A stretch of 64,000 nucleotides of DNA from Flagellimonas sp. HMM57 (GTDB lineage Bacteria > Bacteroidota > Bacteroidia > Flavobacteriales > Flavobacteriaceae), in the NCBI RefSeq assembly GCF_021390175.1, contig NZ_CP090004.1, positions 3,773,001 to 3,837,000 on the forward strand, read 5' to 3'. Positions 1 through 8,906 of the stretch are shown here, piece after piece (the first letter of the stretch is position 1; each line of letters begins with the position of its first letter). A program made the position numbers and the translations under genes. The notes below the pieces were generated by a model. It was given only the letters and a program-made list of their open reading frames with translations, ran no database searches and was not told the DNA's origin.

Positions 1-726
1 AAAATAAAGATGCTTGGTATCCTTGTCCGTTTTACAAACCGTAACAATTTGGTCGGTTATCTCTAAAAGGCTCACCGTTTTCATCATCCGAAGGCAGGGC
101 TGAATTTTTTGGCAAGCATACTCAATTTCTTTAAAATCTTCAGTATCCAAATGAATTTTTAGGCTACCTATAAATTCAAAAATATTCTGTTTGTACAACC
201 GTATCAATTCCTCCAGCAGTTCCATTTGTCCCATGCACTCAGTGAGCACAGGTTTTAAATTTACCTTTTGGGCAAAAACAACAGACTGTAAGTCTTTTTC
301 TATTGAAAGTATATTTGAAGGCATATTGGTCTCATTTTTTGAATTGATTTTATGTATTTTATGACCATTTTCCAATTGTAGACAAACATTTTTGATCATT
401 TGGGCAATTTCTCGCTGACTTTTGGACAGTCCAGTTTTTTGAAGCGTATTTATTAAATCGAGCAGTACATTGATATCGCTCAATTCATTTTCTTCTTTCT
501 GAACGCTGAATGGTTCAGAGTTACCCTCAATGCCTACTCGCTGGTAAATTACATCCAGCTGCTCCATTTCGGAAATGCCAAATACTTTGTTCTCAAGACC
601 GGATTTAAAACAATCAAAAGATCTTTTCAATTCACCTGCTTCGACCGTTCCAAGTTCTTCATAGGAAAAGTTGCTCAATCCTATTTCCAATTTTTCTAAA
701 TACAGTAATAATTCTCGTGTTCCCAA
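1..726 (-). CDS. Hpt-like domain protein, phospho-acceptor His missing (cut by window edge)
   Basis: An open frame runs from a stop codon at 745-747 leftwards through position 1, so the 3' end is outside the window. No ATG lies near the front; the first plausible start is TTG at 724-726, with ATG at 565-567 as a later alternative. The C-terminal part visible here (about residues 165-242) has the helix pattern of a histidine phosphotransfer domain: an amphipathic helix with LIRLYKQNIFEFI, then YACQKIQPCLRMMKT. In active flavobacterial Hpt domains that second segment usually reads AHKIKP; here the expected His is Gln (codon 109-111). The N-terminal part resembles the front linker of hybrid sensor kinases, but no receiver or kinase domain is visible. 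It could be an inactive pseudo-Hpt decoy or the remnant of a larger signalling protein. Confidence 0.5.
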   Translation of the reverse strand, partial: MGTRELLLYLEKLEIGLSNFSYEELGTVEAGELKRSFDCFKSGLENKVFGISEMEQLDVIYQRVGIEGNSEPFSVQKEENELSDINVLLDLINTLQKTGLSKSQREIAQMIKNVCLQLENGHKIHKINSKNETNMPSNILSIEKDLQSVVFAQKVNLKPVLTECMGQMELLEELIRLYKQNIFEFIGSLKIHLDTEDFKEIEYACQKIQPCLRMMKTVSLLEITDQIVTVCKTDKDTKHLYF

Positions 727-851
727 ATTTTCTATATATGTTGCTTACACTATTAAAAATCCTGATTTAAAGAGGGTTTCCCAACTTATTGTTCCAAACC
801 GTTCCCATTTTGTTGTCAAATTGCTTTATTTGTAGGTGTAAACAAACCATT

Positions 852-2135
852 ATGAAGTATTTCTATTTACTGTGCAGTGTCTGCCTATTGTTTTCATGTG
901 CCAACAAAAACGAAAAACCGAAAGAAACCTTGGAAGAAATAGCAAAACGAATTCATGAAAAAGTAATCACTATTGATACCCATAACGATATCAATGTGAA
1001 GAATTTTACAGATAGTATCAACTACACCCAAGATCTGGAAACGCAAATAACGTTACCAAAAATGATAGAAGGTGGTTTGGATGTAACCTGGCTGATAGTC
1101 TATACCGGGCAGGATTCTCTAAATGCCGAAGGCTACGCAAAGGCATCAGAAAATGCAATTGCCAAGTTTGAAGCCATACATCGGCTTTGCGAAACGTATG
1201 CGCCGGACAAAATAGAACTGGCAATGACATCCAATGATGTTAGGCGAATTAATAACGCTGGCAAGAAAGTGGCTATGATCGGTGTGGAAAATGCATACCC
1301 TATAGGTGAAGACTTATCAAAATTTGAAGAATACCACAAACGAGGAGCACGATACATTTCATTGTCACATAATGGACATAGTCAATTCTGTGATTCCAAT
1401 ACAGGCGAAAAAGATAGTATTTGGTTACATAATGGTTTAAGTGATATTGGTATAGATGCTGTAACAGAGATGAATAGACTTGGAATAATGATAGATGTTT
1501 CGCACCCGTCCAAAGAATCCATGAAGCAGATGGTGGCAATTTCCGAAGCTCCTATCATAGCCTCACATTCATCGGCGAGAGCACTGTGCGACCACAGTAG
1601 AAATTTAGACGACGAACAACTTTTATTGCTCAAACAGAATGGCGGGGTAGTTCAAACAGTGGCATTTAGTTCGTATTTAAACACAGAAAAGCATGAGGCA
1701 AGAGCAGAATACATGAAAAAAATCCATAAACAGATTGCTGATTCCCTGGGTATTAACTGGTACGAACGCTCCCAATTTTCAACATTGTCAGCTACACAAC
1801 GTGCCGAATTCATGGAGAATTACCCAAAGGTCAAGAAAATGGGGACAGCGTTAGCAAAAAAAGATGAAAATGCTCCTCCAGCGGTAAACGTTTCGGACTT
1901 TGTGGACCATATTGATTATATGGTTAAGCTCATTGGAATTGACCATGTAGGAATTAGCTCAGATTTTGATGGCGGCGGCGGTATTGAAGCATGGTCAGAT
2001 GCATCTGAAACCTTTAACGTAACGCTAGAGCTTGTAAAAAGAAACTATACGGAAGAAGAAATTAGCAAACTTTGGGGCGGAAATTTACTGCGTGTCTTGG
2101 ACGAGGTACAGGAAATTGCCAAAGGGGTAAACTAA
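852..2135 (+). CDS. membrane dipeptidase, peptidase family M19, lipoprotein
   Basis: Zinc-dependent dipeptidase of the renal dipeptidase family (M19), expected to cleave dipeptides, including D-amino-acid-containing ones, at the cell envelope. I start at the ATG at 852 (MKYFYLLCSVCLLFSC) because it gives a lipoprotein signal with lipobox Cys16; the frame is open upstream to 789 but that part looks non-coding. Metal-site motifs are all present: IDTHND near residues 41-46 (His and Asp ligands), GVENAYP near 145 (bridging Glu), DVSHPS and ASHSSARAL (two His ligands) and HVGISSDFDGG near the C-terminus. Length (427 aa) fits the family. It converges on the thioesterase gene with a 4-bp overlap of the two stop regions. 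Confidence 0.9.
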   Translation: MKYFYLLCSVCLLFSCANKNEKPKETLEEIAKRIHEKVITIDTHNDINVKNFTDSINYTQDLETQITLPKMIEGGLDVTWLIVYTGQDSLNAEGYAKASENAIAKFEAIHRLCETYAPDKIELAMTSNDVRRINNAGKKVAMIGVENAYPIGEDLSKFEEYHKRGARYISLSHNGHSQFCDSNTGEKDSIWLHNGLSDIGIDAVTEMNRLGIMIDVSHPSKESMKQMVAISEAPIIASHSSARALCDHSRNLDDEQLLLLKQNGGVVQTVAFSSYLNTEKHEARAEYMKKIHKQIADSLGINWYERSQFSTLSATQRAEFMENYPKVKKMGTALAKKDENAPPAVNVSDFVDHIDYMVKLIGIDHVGISSDFDGGGGIEAWSDASETFNVTLELVKRNYTEEEISKLWGGNLLRVLDEVQEIAKGVN

Positions 2136-2539
2136 GATTCTTCTTTTTCGCGCTTTGCGAGCCTGTCTTTTACGTATTCGATTTTCGTTTTTCCGTGTGG
2201 CTTTGGATTCCCTTTTTCATCCAGATTAACCATAATGATATTATCAACGGTAACAATACTTTCGTGGGTCATCTTATTGCGCACCTCACAGTTCAGTGAG
2301 ATGGATGTAGTCCCAAATTTTATGACCTCTATACCAATTTCAACGATGTCGCCCTTTTCTGCGGTGCTCATAAAATTGATTTCGGAAATATATTTGGTCA
2401 CTACTTTTTTACTTTCTAATTGAACAATACTGTACAATGCGGCCTCTTCATCTATCCAAGCAAGTAACTTACCGCCAAACAAAGTTCCATTGGCATTTAA
2501 ATCTTCGGGTTTGACCCATTTTCTTGTATGAAATCTCAT
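2132..2539 (-). CDS. acyl-CoA thioesterase, hotdog fold (YciA-like)
   Basis: A 135-residue single hotdog domain of the acyl-CoA thioesterase family (YciA/BACH type), which hydrolyses acyl-CoA to free acid and CoA in the cytoplasm. The hallmark N-x-n-GTLFGGKLLAWIDE lies near residues 16-31; its Asp/Glu pair is at the catalytic position of the family. The basic C-terminal tail (KDRLAKREKEES) is typical for this group. It appears monocistronic: DUF72 is on the same strand 160 bp upstream, and the dipeptidase gene converges on its 3' end. The chain-length preference cannot be read from the sequence. Confidence 0.85.
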   Translation of the reverse strand: MRFHTRKWVKPEDLNANGTLFGGKLLAWIDEEAALYSIVQLESKKVVTKYISEINFMSTAEKGDIVEIGIEVIKFGTTSISLNCEVRNKMTHESIVTVDNIIMVNLDEKGNPKPHGKTKIEYVKDRLAKREKEES

Positions 2540-2700
2540 AAGAATTTTGTTTTTCTACGTGTTGTCAAACAAATTTAGGGCAAAAAAATATGGGTAGTAA
2601 TAGGCATTTTTCACTTTGTCCATAGAATTGCAAGCAATGAATTTTTTGCGTTAAAAAATCAGAATAAATGAATTTATTACTGCCTTGATCAAGGATATTC

Positions 2701-3600
2701 CTAATCAAATAAATTCTTCTGAGGCAGTTTTGCTGTCTTGGGAATTGTTAGGTCGCAACCCAGTCTTTGATTTAATTTTTCAATGAAATAAGCCGATAAC
2801 AAAGGAGATTCCAGTTCCAAGTTTTGATGAACGAAAAAATGAATGTTTTGTAGTCCTTTTGCTTTCCAATCAGCTAGTTTGTTGACCCAGTCATCCAACC
2901 TGTTATAATCTGAGGCATGATTGGCACCCACATACCTGATGAAAGCCTCATTATTGGTCAATCGCATGTGCATAATATCGCGTCTGCCTGCGGTGTCTAC
3001 TAAAACATTGGCAATATTGTTCTCTTCCAATAAGTGATACAGTTCTTGAGCCACTTTTTCATCTGTAAACCAATCTGTGTGCCGAAACTCCATTGCCAAG
3101 GGAAACTCTTTTGGCCAATAGTTTACAAACTGCACTATCCTATCCCAATTTTTTGGTCCAAAGTTATTGTGCATCTGCAAGAAAATAGTACCCAGTTTAT
3201 CCTTTAATTGTGCTGTGACTTCCAAATATCTATCAACAATGTCATACACTTTGTCGTTCAATCTTCTTAGATGGCTCACTTCATTGGTCATTTTAGGAAA
3301 GAACTTGAAACCCTCTGGGGTTTTATCATACCATTTTTGGTACTGTTCAGCCGGAAAAATTCTGTAGAACGTGGCATTTAATTCAATGCAATTAAATTGA
3401 GACGAGTAATAGGCAAGTTCATCTTTGGTACCCCTTGGGTAAAAGTTTTTTAAGTCCTGTCTGTTCCATTTGGCACAGCCCACATAGATATCGGTTTTTT
3501 TGCTTTTAGGGGTATTTGAAAGCAATACTTCCGTATCTGGGTGATTATTGGGAATGGTAAAATCTATTAATTCAGGATGGTCTACTTTTCCGAATTTCAT
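2701..3600 (-). CDS. DUF72 domain-containing protein (YecE-like TIM barrel)
   Basis: A 299-residue DUF72/YecE family protein. The family motif VGCAKWNRQDLKNFYP near residues 40-55 is followed by FNCIELNATFYRI, then FFPKMTNEVSH, AMEFRHTDWF and FVHQNLE, the conserved strand ends of the predicted TIM-barrel fold. No signal peptide, so cytoplasmic. The biochemical function of DUF72 proteins is not established; some have been discussed as nuclease-like or metal proteins, which I cannot assess here. The gene stands alone, with a 278-bp non-coding region upstream in which I see no clear structure. Confidence 0.85.
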   Translation of the reverse strand: MKFGKVDHPELIDFTIPNNHPDTEVLLSNTPKSKKTDIYVGCAKWNRQDLKNFYPRGTKDELAYYSSQFNCIELNATFYRIFPAEQYQKWYDKTPEGFKFFPKMTNEVSHLRRLNDKVYDIVDRYLEVTAQLKDKLGTIFLQMHNNFGPKNWDRIVQFVNYWPKEFPLAMEFRHTDWFTDEKVAQELYHLLEENNIANVLVDTAGRRDIMHMRLTNNEAFIRYVGANHASDYNRLDDWVNKLADWKAKGLQNIHFFVHQNLELESPLLSAYFIEKLNQRLGCDLTIPKTAKLPQKNLFD

Positions 3601-3878
3601 GGATATAGTTTAAGTCAACACGAATTTAAAAATAAAGGTAAGAAAACAACTTGTAGCAATGGTGTATTCAAATACAATCAATAGTATCCAAAAAAACTGA
3701 AACTCCGAATCAACCATATAATTTTGGCTCATTAAAAGCTCGAAAATCCAATTGCGTTACACTTCTTAAAAGTCTAATAAAATCAAAGCGTTTTATCCAA
3801 ATTCTTTCAATCCTTTTTGTACAATTTTACTGTTTTTCATAGTATATATTTCTTACTTTTAAATTAAAATAAACAGGA

Positions 3879-4730
3879 ATGAAAAAAGCTGCTTTTTTGG
3901 CTACAATTTTGGTACAATTTGGTATTTCTGCCCAATGGACGGACAACGGAACTAGTCTTACTACAATAGACAATGTTGGGATAGGCATAGATAATCCATC
4001 ACGAAAATTGCAGATTAATGCTTCATATAGCACCGCACAAATTCAACTGAATAGAACGGGTTCGAATCTAGGAAAAGTAGATTTTGGTGTGGATGGAAAC
4101 GGATTGCACTTTTGGCTGGGGGGATATGATGCTTTTGGAAATGAGGAATTTTTTCTTGGAATGAATGGAGACATTGGCATTGGCACAAACAATCCTTCAC
4201 AAAAACTTCAAATTGATGCTCTTGACCGTACTGTCCAAGTTCAGTTAAATAGGGTTGGAAACAATCCTGGGAAAGTAGATTATGGGGTCGATGCTAATGG
4301 TCTTCGATTTTGGATAGGAGGTTATGATGGTTTTGGTAATGAAGAGTTTTTTCTTGGAATGAATGGAGATGTAGGCATAGGAACCAATTCTCCAGACGCC
4401 AAACTAGCCGTCAACGGTAATATTCATACAAAAGAGGTAAAAGTAGATTTGGTAGGCTGGCCAGATTACGTATTCGAAAAGGAATATAACCTACCAACGT
4501 TAGAGGAAGTTGAAGCTCATATAACAGAAAAGGGGCATTTACAGGATATCCCCAGTGCCAAGGAAGTTGAAGAGAACGGTATCAAACTCGGAGAGATGGA
4601 CGCCAAACTGCTCCAAAAGATAGAGGAACTCATGCTCTATACGATACAACAGCAAAAGGAGATTGAAAAGCTCAAGAAACAGAACATGGAATTACTGGAT
4701 GATATCAAAATGCTAAAGACAACTAATTAG
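3879..4730 (+). CDS. secreted tail-fibre-like repeat protein with C-terminal coiled coil (paralogue 1)
   Basis: A 283-residue exported protein with signal peptide MKKAAFLATILVQFGISAQ. Two copies of a 66-codon repeat follow; each begins with a glycine-rich turn (NVGIGIDNP, DIGIGTNNP) and ends with GNEEFFLGMNGD. A third NVGIG-like turn opens the conserved C-terminal module, which runs from KLAVNGNIHTKEVKV through DIPSAKEVEENGI to a coiled coil (about residues 235-283). This architecture is widespread in Bacteroidota and resembles trimeric tail-fibre or intramolecular-chaperone-like stalks. There is no T9SS sorting domain. The next gene is a paralogue whose C-terminal module is nearly identical in DNA. 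The biological role is unknown. Confidence 0.7.
   Translation: MKKAAFLATILVQFGISAQWTDNGTSLTTIDNVGIGIDNPSRKLQINASYSTAQIQLNRTGSNLGKVDFGVDGNGLHFWLGGYDAFGNEEFFLGMNGDIGIGTNNPSQKLQIDALDRTVQVQLNRVGNNPGKVDYGVDANGLRFWIGGYDGFGNEEFFLGMNGDVGIGTNSPDAKLAVNGNIHTKEVKVDLVGWPDYVFEKEYNLPTLEEVEAHITEKGHLQDIPSAKEVEENGIKLGEMDAKLLQKIEELMLYTIQQQKEIEKLKKQNMELLDDIKMLKTTN
4395..4666 (+). repeat. near-identical 272-bp segment shared with 5463-5734 (copy A)
   Basis: This stretch aligns with 5463-5734 without gaps. I count about 18 differences, of which only one changes an amino acid (Asp to Asn in GEMDAK/GEMNAK). It encodes the conserved C-terminal module and the start of the coiled coil of the two tandem secreted proteins. 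Confidence 0.85.
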
Positions 4731-4790
4731 TTTACACTTTTTTTGTCATTTTTAATTACAAACACTTCATAGAATATAAAACATTTCATA

Positions 4791-5780
4791 ATGAAAAAAG
4801 CTACTCTTTTAGTTACAGTTTTAATTCAATTTGGTCTTAATGCCCAATGGACGGACAACGGAACCAGTATTACTACAAATGATAATGTTGGGATAGGAAT
4901 AGACAATCCAAATGCTCCACTGGAAGCCCAAGATGAGATTCGGGTTAGACTAGCTACAATTTCCATTACCAAAAATGTGGTAGGGATAGTACCCTTAGGG
5001 TACAGTAGTCCCACTGGGGCAATGAACTGGAGCTTACGAGGAGTGTACCAGTATTCGAACGGGGTCGATAATAATACGGATGGAGGCGATTTGGATATTA
5101 TCAAATCCTTGGACCGAAATACTATTTTGGCGACAAAAACAGATGGAACCCCATTAGGAAACGTTGGGGTTGGAATAACAAATCCAAATGCTTCGTTGGA
5201 AGTCCAAGATGAGATACAAGTTAGATTGGCAACAAACTTTATCACAAAAAATGTAGCCAGAATAATACCTTTAGGATACAGTGGTCCCACAGGAGCCATG
5301 AATTGGAGTTTGAGAGGCGTATATCAGTATTCGAACGGAGTTACCACTAATACGGATGGGGGCGATTTGGATATTATCAAATCCTTGGACCGAAATACTA
5401 TTTTGGCGACAAAAACAGATGGGACCTCATTAGGAAACGTCGGGATTGGCACTATAAATCCTGATGCCAAACTAGCCGTCAACGGTAATATCCATACCAA
5501 AGAAGTAAAAGTAGATCTAGTGGGATGGCCAGATTACGTGTTCGAAAAGGAATATAACCTACCAACGTTGGAAGAAGTTGAAGCTCATATAACGGAAAAG
5601 GGACATTTACAGGATATTCCCAGTGCCAAAGAAGTTGAAGAGAACGGTATCAAACTTGGAGAGATGAACGCCAAACTGCTCCAAAAGATAGAGGAACTCA
5701 TGCTCTATACGATACAACAACAAAAGGAGATTGAGGAACTAAAACAAGAAATTTCTGGGTCAAAAAAGCAAAAGAGTTAG
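4791..5780 (+). CDS. secreted tail-fibre-like repeat protein with C-terminal coiled coil (paralogue 2)
   Basis: A 329-residue exported paralogue of the preceding gene, 60 bp downstream in the same direction. The signal peptide (MKKATLLVTVLIQFGLNAQ) and the following AQWTDNGTS segment match the first copy, as does the C-terminal KLAVNGNIHTKEVKV to coiled-coil module. The middle differs completely: instead of the 66-codon units it has two copies of a 92-codon unit containing PLGYSSPTGAMNWSLRG and GGDLDIIKSLDRNTILATK. Within these, 5085-5146 and 5361-5422 are 62 bp identical, offset by 276 bp. The pattern suggests conserved ends carrying exchangeable middle modules. No known enzymatic domain. 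Confidence 0.7.
   Translation: MKKATLLVTVLIQFGLNAQWTDNGTSITTNDNVGIGIDNPNAPLEAQDEIRVRLATISITKNVVGIVPLGYSSPTGAMNWSLRGVYQYSNGVDNNTDGGDLDIIKSLDRNTILATKTDGTPLGNVGVGITNPNASLEVQDEIQVRLATNFITKNVARIIPLGYSGPTGAMNWSLRGVYQYSNGVTTNTDGGDLDIIKSLDRNTILATKTDGTSLGNVGIGTINPDAKLAVNGNIHTKEVKVDLVGWPDYVFEKEYNLPTLEEVEAHITEKGHLQDIPSAKEVEENGIKLGEMNAKLLQKIEELMLYTIQQQKEIEELKQEISGSKKQKS
5085..5422 (+). repeat. internal 276-bp (92-codon) tandem duplication
   Basis: Positions 5085-5146 and 5361-5422 are identical over 62 bp. The surrounding units stay alignable at a constant 276-bp offset, so the central part of the second tail-fibre-like gene arose by in-frame tandem duplication. Confidence 0.85.
5463..5734 (+). repeat. 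near-identical 272-bp segment shared with 4395-4666 (copy B)
   Basis: Gap-free partner of the segment at 4395-4666, with roughly 93% identity by eye and almost only synonymous differences. Encodes the common C-terminal module. Confidence 0.85.
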
Positions 5781-6059
5781 AAATAGGTATTTTTCTAATC
5801 TATAGAATTTACCCCGTGGTCCTGGCTTGAATCTAACATCAAGATAAAAAGGTCTAGTTTCTTGGCCCTTTTAGCGAAGCGTTCGTAGTTCTAATACTTA
5901 GGCTCTGCCACGTATCTCTTTTCCCAAATTTTAGTGAGATAAGACAAGACAACAGGTCTAGCCCTTAAAAACACCCCTGTTCATAACATCGTTAAAAACT
6001 ATTGGTGCTTCTAAAACTATGCAGTTTGTGATTACGTAACTTTAATAAAACTTACGACC

Positions 6060-6467
6060 ATGGATTCAAGATCCAAGAATCTTTTGGACATTCGTCCAGA
6101 GATTGCACAAGCTCGGCTACATGATAATATGAGCCGCGATGAGCGTTTTCAAAATAAAACTTTACGTCCAGTCATCAAATTTCAGAATCTCTTGCTCATA
6201 GAGGTTTTTAGAAATTATATTGATAAACACAAAGGCGCATTTTACGATCTTTCCTTGGAAAAAAGATTGGAGTTTATTGAAAAATCAATCCAGAAGGATA
6301 TCAAGTTCCGTAATTCGCTAAAAGGGATAATCATTGGGCAGTTTACTGTTGAAGAGTATCAAAACTACATTCAAAATTCCTCTGCGCTCAACAAGCGTAT
6401 GATGAATATGGTCATTGAGCGGATAAAAGACCAAGTGCAATTATTGGATAACGCAGTATTAGTCTAA
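6060..6467 (+). CDS. conserved hypothetical protein (flavobacterial)
   Basis: A 135-residue cytoplasmic protein, predicted largely helical, without signal peptide or membrane segment. Recognisable stretches are NLLDIRPEI at the N-terminus, LRPVIKFQNLLLIEVFRNYI in the middle and SLKGIIIGQFTVEEYQNYI near residue 95. I recall close relatives across Flavobacteriaceae, some labelled glyoxalase, but I see no metal-ligand pattern of the glyoxalase fold and would not use that name. The 3' end overlaps the convergent DUF2461 gene by 9 bp. Function unknown. Confidence 0.65.
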   Translation: MDSRSKNLLDIRPEIAQARLHDNMSRDERFQNKTLRPVIKFQNLLLIEVFRNYIDKHKGAFYDLSLEKRLEFIEKSIQKDIKFRNSLKGIIIGQFTVEEYQNYIQNSSALNKRMMNMVIERIKDQVQLLDNAVLV

Positions 6468-7139
6468 GATGGATTCCCCGTTAAGATTGGTGGTCAAAAT
6501 ATCGCTCATCAAATCAAAATAAGGTCTAATGGCCTTGAACGATTCATCCAACGTTTCAATAAATGAATCGGACAGTACTTCCGTATCTGAAAAGTTTTTG
6601 ATAAAGATGAATTGTTTCTTTTTTATTAAATCGATATCGGGATGCGCTTTGTCAAAACCTTTGGGAGCCGTTTTTACTTCATCGCCCTCTAATGCGCCCC
6701 AAACCTTTTTAAACGCTTTTTCATTTATGGTTTCCCTAAATTCCGATGCATCCATCTCCAATTCTTTCCGAATACGAAGCAAATCCTCCTTATTTGGATT
6801 CCAAAAGCCTGTCGCAATAAATGAACCCCCAGGTTTAATATGAACGTAGTATCCGCCCCTCAAATGGGCGCCCAATCTTGAGAAGGAACCAGCAAAATGC
6901 GTTTTGTAAGGTGTCTTGTCCTTTGAAAAACGAACATCCCGATAAATACGGAACATTTTCATTTTTTCAATGTCATCATGTACATTCAGTTTCTCTTGTA
7001 GCATGGTATAAAAGGATTTAACTTCGGCTTCATATTTTTTAAACGTGGCTTTGTTCGCTTCAAACCAATCTTTATTGTTGTTTTTTGCCAACTTTTTTAA
7101 AATGTCCAAAGTTTCTTTGGTAATTCTAGAATTCTTCAC
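6459..7139 (-). CDS. DUF2461 domain-containing protein (TIGR02453 family)
   Basis: A 226-residue protein matching DUF2461: NKDWFEANK near residue 22, the signature FRIYRDVRFSKDKTPYKTH near 65, then YYVHIKPGGSFIATGFWNP and a C-terminal helical part. The start is GTG at 7137-7139 directly after an in-frame region without alternatives. The family is widespread in bacteria and fungi but has no assigned activity. It is divergent from cysE across about 95 bp and convergent with the hypothetical gene at its 3' end. Confidence 0.8.
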   Translation of the reverse strand: MKNSRITKETLDILKKLAKNNNKDWFEANKATFKKYEAEVKSFYTMLQEKLNVHDDIEKMKMFRIYRDVRFSKDKTPYKTHFAGSFSRLGAHLRGGYYVHIKPGGSFIATGFWNPNKEDLLRIRKELEMDASEFRETINEKAFKKVWGALEGDEVKTAPKGFDKAHPDIDLIKKKQFIFIKNFSDTEVLSDSFIETLDESFKAIRPYFDLMSDILTTNLNGESILD

Positions 7140-7233
7140 AGTGTGGAAAGGATGTGTTATTTTTAAGCTAAAGTTAACGATTTCATCCAGTGAAGGTAAT
7201 GGATTTAGTTATTTTTAATTTTTTAATCAGGTA

Positions 7234-8028
7234 ATGGACAAAGAATCGATAATCGCTGCTTTAAAAAAGCACAAGAAATTACCCTATTTAGACTATAGGC
7301 TAAAAGAAGAGACAGAACATTTCACCAACACCCTTTTTTATACACTTTTTGATGTAAATACACCTGTTGCCAACAATCTTGATGCATTAGGTGAAAAATT
7401 CAGCCTACTTGTGGAACTGGCCTGTTGGGATTCTAACAAACCTTGCACAAAGGTATGGGAACATTATATTCAGTGCTTACCTGGAATCTTGGAAAAACTT
7501 AACTTTGACGCCAAGGCCATCTTGGATTGTGATCCAGCCTCTTTATCCATTCAAGAGGTATATATGGCCTATCCTGGGTTTTATGCCATTGCCATATATA
7601 GATTGGCACACGAACTCTACAACCAAGGATTTCCTTTGGTTCCACGATTAATGACAGAATATGCCCATAGACAAACTGGTGTGGACATCAACCCCGGGGC
7701 ACAAATAGGGGAATCGTTCTTTATAGATCATGCCACGGGAGTTGTCATTGGCGAAACAGCCATAATCCATGACAATGTAAAAGTATATCAAGGTGTTACG
7801 TTGGGTGCACTCTATGTTGCAAAAGAGTTACAGAAAGTAAAAAGGCACCCCACAATAATGTCCAATGTCACCATTTATGCGAATGCAACAATTTTAGGCG
7901 GGGAAACCATTATTGGCGAAAATTCCACTATAGGCGGTAATGCTTGGTTGACGGCTTCGGTTCCTGCCAATTCAACCGTTTTTCATACGCCAGAAATAAA
8001 AATAAAGACCGTTTCCAATGTCCAATAG
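7234..8028 (+). CDS. cysE: serine O-acetyltransferase
   Basis: Transfers acetyl from acetyl-CoA to L-serine, giving O-acetylserine, the first step of cysteine synthesis. The N-terminal helical domain (about residues 1-150) is followed by a left-handed beta-helix of hexapeptide repeats. The catalytic segment [12 protein letters not shown] is near residue 165, followed by VTLGAL and [17 protein letters not shown]. Length (264 aa) is that of the EpsC/CysE group common in Bacteroidota. The stop codon overlaps the start of cysM by 11 bp, so the two are very likely translationally coupled and co-regulated. Confidence 0.93.
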   Translation: MDKESIIAALKKHKKLPYLDYRLKEETEHFTNTLFYTLFDVNTPVANNLDALGEKFSLLVELACWDSNKPCTKVWEHYIQCLPGILEKLNFDAKAILDCDPASLSIQEVYMAYPGFYAIAIYRLAHELYNQGFPLVPRLMTEYAHRQTGVDINPGAQIGESFFIDHATGVVIGETAIIHDNVKVYQGVTLGALYVAKELQKVKRHPTIMSNVTIYANATILGGETIIGENSTIGGNAWLTASVPANSTVFHTPEIKIKTVSNVQ

Positions 8029-8902
8029 CATTCTTGATTTAATAGGCAATACGCCTCTGGTCGAATCCAAGGTTTTGAATACCAATCCTAATGTGAAATT
8101 ATTGTTCAAGCTAGAAGGACACAATCCAGGTGGTAGTGTAAAGGACAGACCAGCTCTGAACATGATACGGGCAGGCATGGAACGGGGCGAGATTACAAAA
8201 AACTCAAAACTAATTGAAGCGACCAGTGGAAATACAGGTATCGCCCTAGCTATGATTGCCGGAATCTATGGGCTTGATATTGAGCTTGTGATGCCAGAAA
8301 ACTCTACAAAAGAACGTGTACAGACCATGAGAGCATATGGTGCCAAGGTCACTCTAACCTCTGCTGATGTTGGTATAGAAGGTTCTCGTGATTATGCTGA
8401 AAATAAAGTTAAAAATGAGGGGTGCCAAATGCTCAACCAATTTGGGAATGATGATAATTGGAAAGCGCACTATAAAACCACTGGACCAGAAATCTGGAAG
8501 GATACAAATGGACAAGTCACACATTTTGTTTCGAGTATGGGTACGACCGGTACGATCATGGGGACCTCAAGCTTTTTAAAGGAAAAGAATTCTGATGTTC
8601 AAATTGTCGGTGTCCAACCTACGGATGATTCGAGAATTCCGGGAATACGAAAATGGCCTGAAGCATATCTGCCTAAGATTTTTAATCCCAAAAAGGTAGA
8701 TACGGTAATGGAAGTGAGCCAGGAAGAAGCACACCAAATGGCTAAAAGATTGGCTAAAGAAGAAGGTATTTTTTCTGGGATGAGCAGTGGTGGTGCAGCT
8801 ACCATTGCACTTCGCTTGGCAAAATCCCTAGAAAGTGGAACTATTGTTTCTATTGTCTGTGACAGGGGCGATAGATACCTATCTTCCGATTTATTCGAAT
8901 AA
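8018..8902 (+). CDS. cysM: cysteine synthase (CysM-type O-acetylserine sulfhydrylase)
   Basis: PLP-dependent enzyme that converts O-acetylserine and sulfide (or thiosulfate) to cysteine. The PLP lysine is Lys42 in GGSVKDRPA. The substrate loop SGNTGIALA is near residue 71, the phosphate-binding loop is [11 protein letters not shown] near 172 and SGMSSGGAA is near 253. At 294 residues it is closer to CysM than to the longer CysK. It starts inside the last codons of cysE (11-bp overlap), forming a two-gene cysteine operon that ends 4 bp from a convergent hydrolase gene. Confidence 0.92.
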   Translation: MSNSILDLIGNTPLVESKVLNTNPNVKLLFKLEGHNPGGSVKDRPALNMIRAGMERGEITKNSKLIEATSGNTGIALAMIAGIYGLDIELVMPENSTKERVQTMRAYGAKVTLTSADVGIEGSRDYAENKVKNEGCQMLNQFGNDDNWKAHYKTTGPEIWKDTNGQVTHFVSSMGTTGTIMGTSSFLKEKNSDVQIVGVQPTDDSRIPGIRKWPEAYLPKIFNPKKVDTVMEVSQEEAHQMAKRLAKEEGIFSGMSSGGAATIALRLAKSLESGTIVSIVCDRGDRYLSSDLFE

Positions 8903-8906
8903 ACTA

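Noticed and set aside
789..851. Longer N-terminus for the M19 dipeptidase
   Set aside because: It would put 21 extra residues before a typical lipoprotein signal peptide and abolish the lipobox position.
4826..5299. 157-aa minus-strand open frame within the second tail-fibre-like gene
   Set aside because: It mirrors the 92-codon tandem repeat of the coding strand and lacks a signal, domain or start context.
5781..6059. Possible small RNA or tRNA in a 279-bp spacer
   Set aside because: No cloverleaf, no strong hairpin with U tract and no clear promoter pair were seen.
6060..6467. Glyoxalase annotation for the 135-aa protein
   Set aside because: No vicinal-oxygen-chelate metal ligands or fold pattern are visible; the name seems to be a carried-over label.
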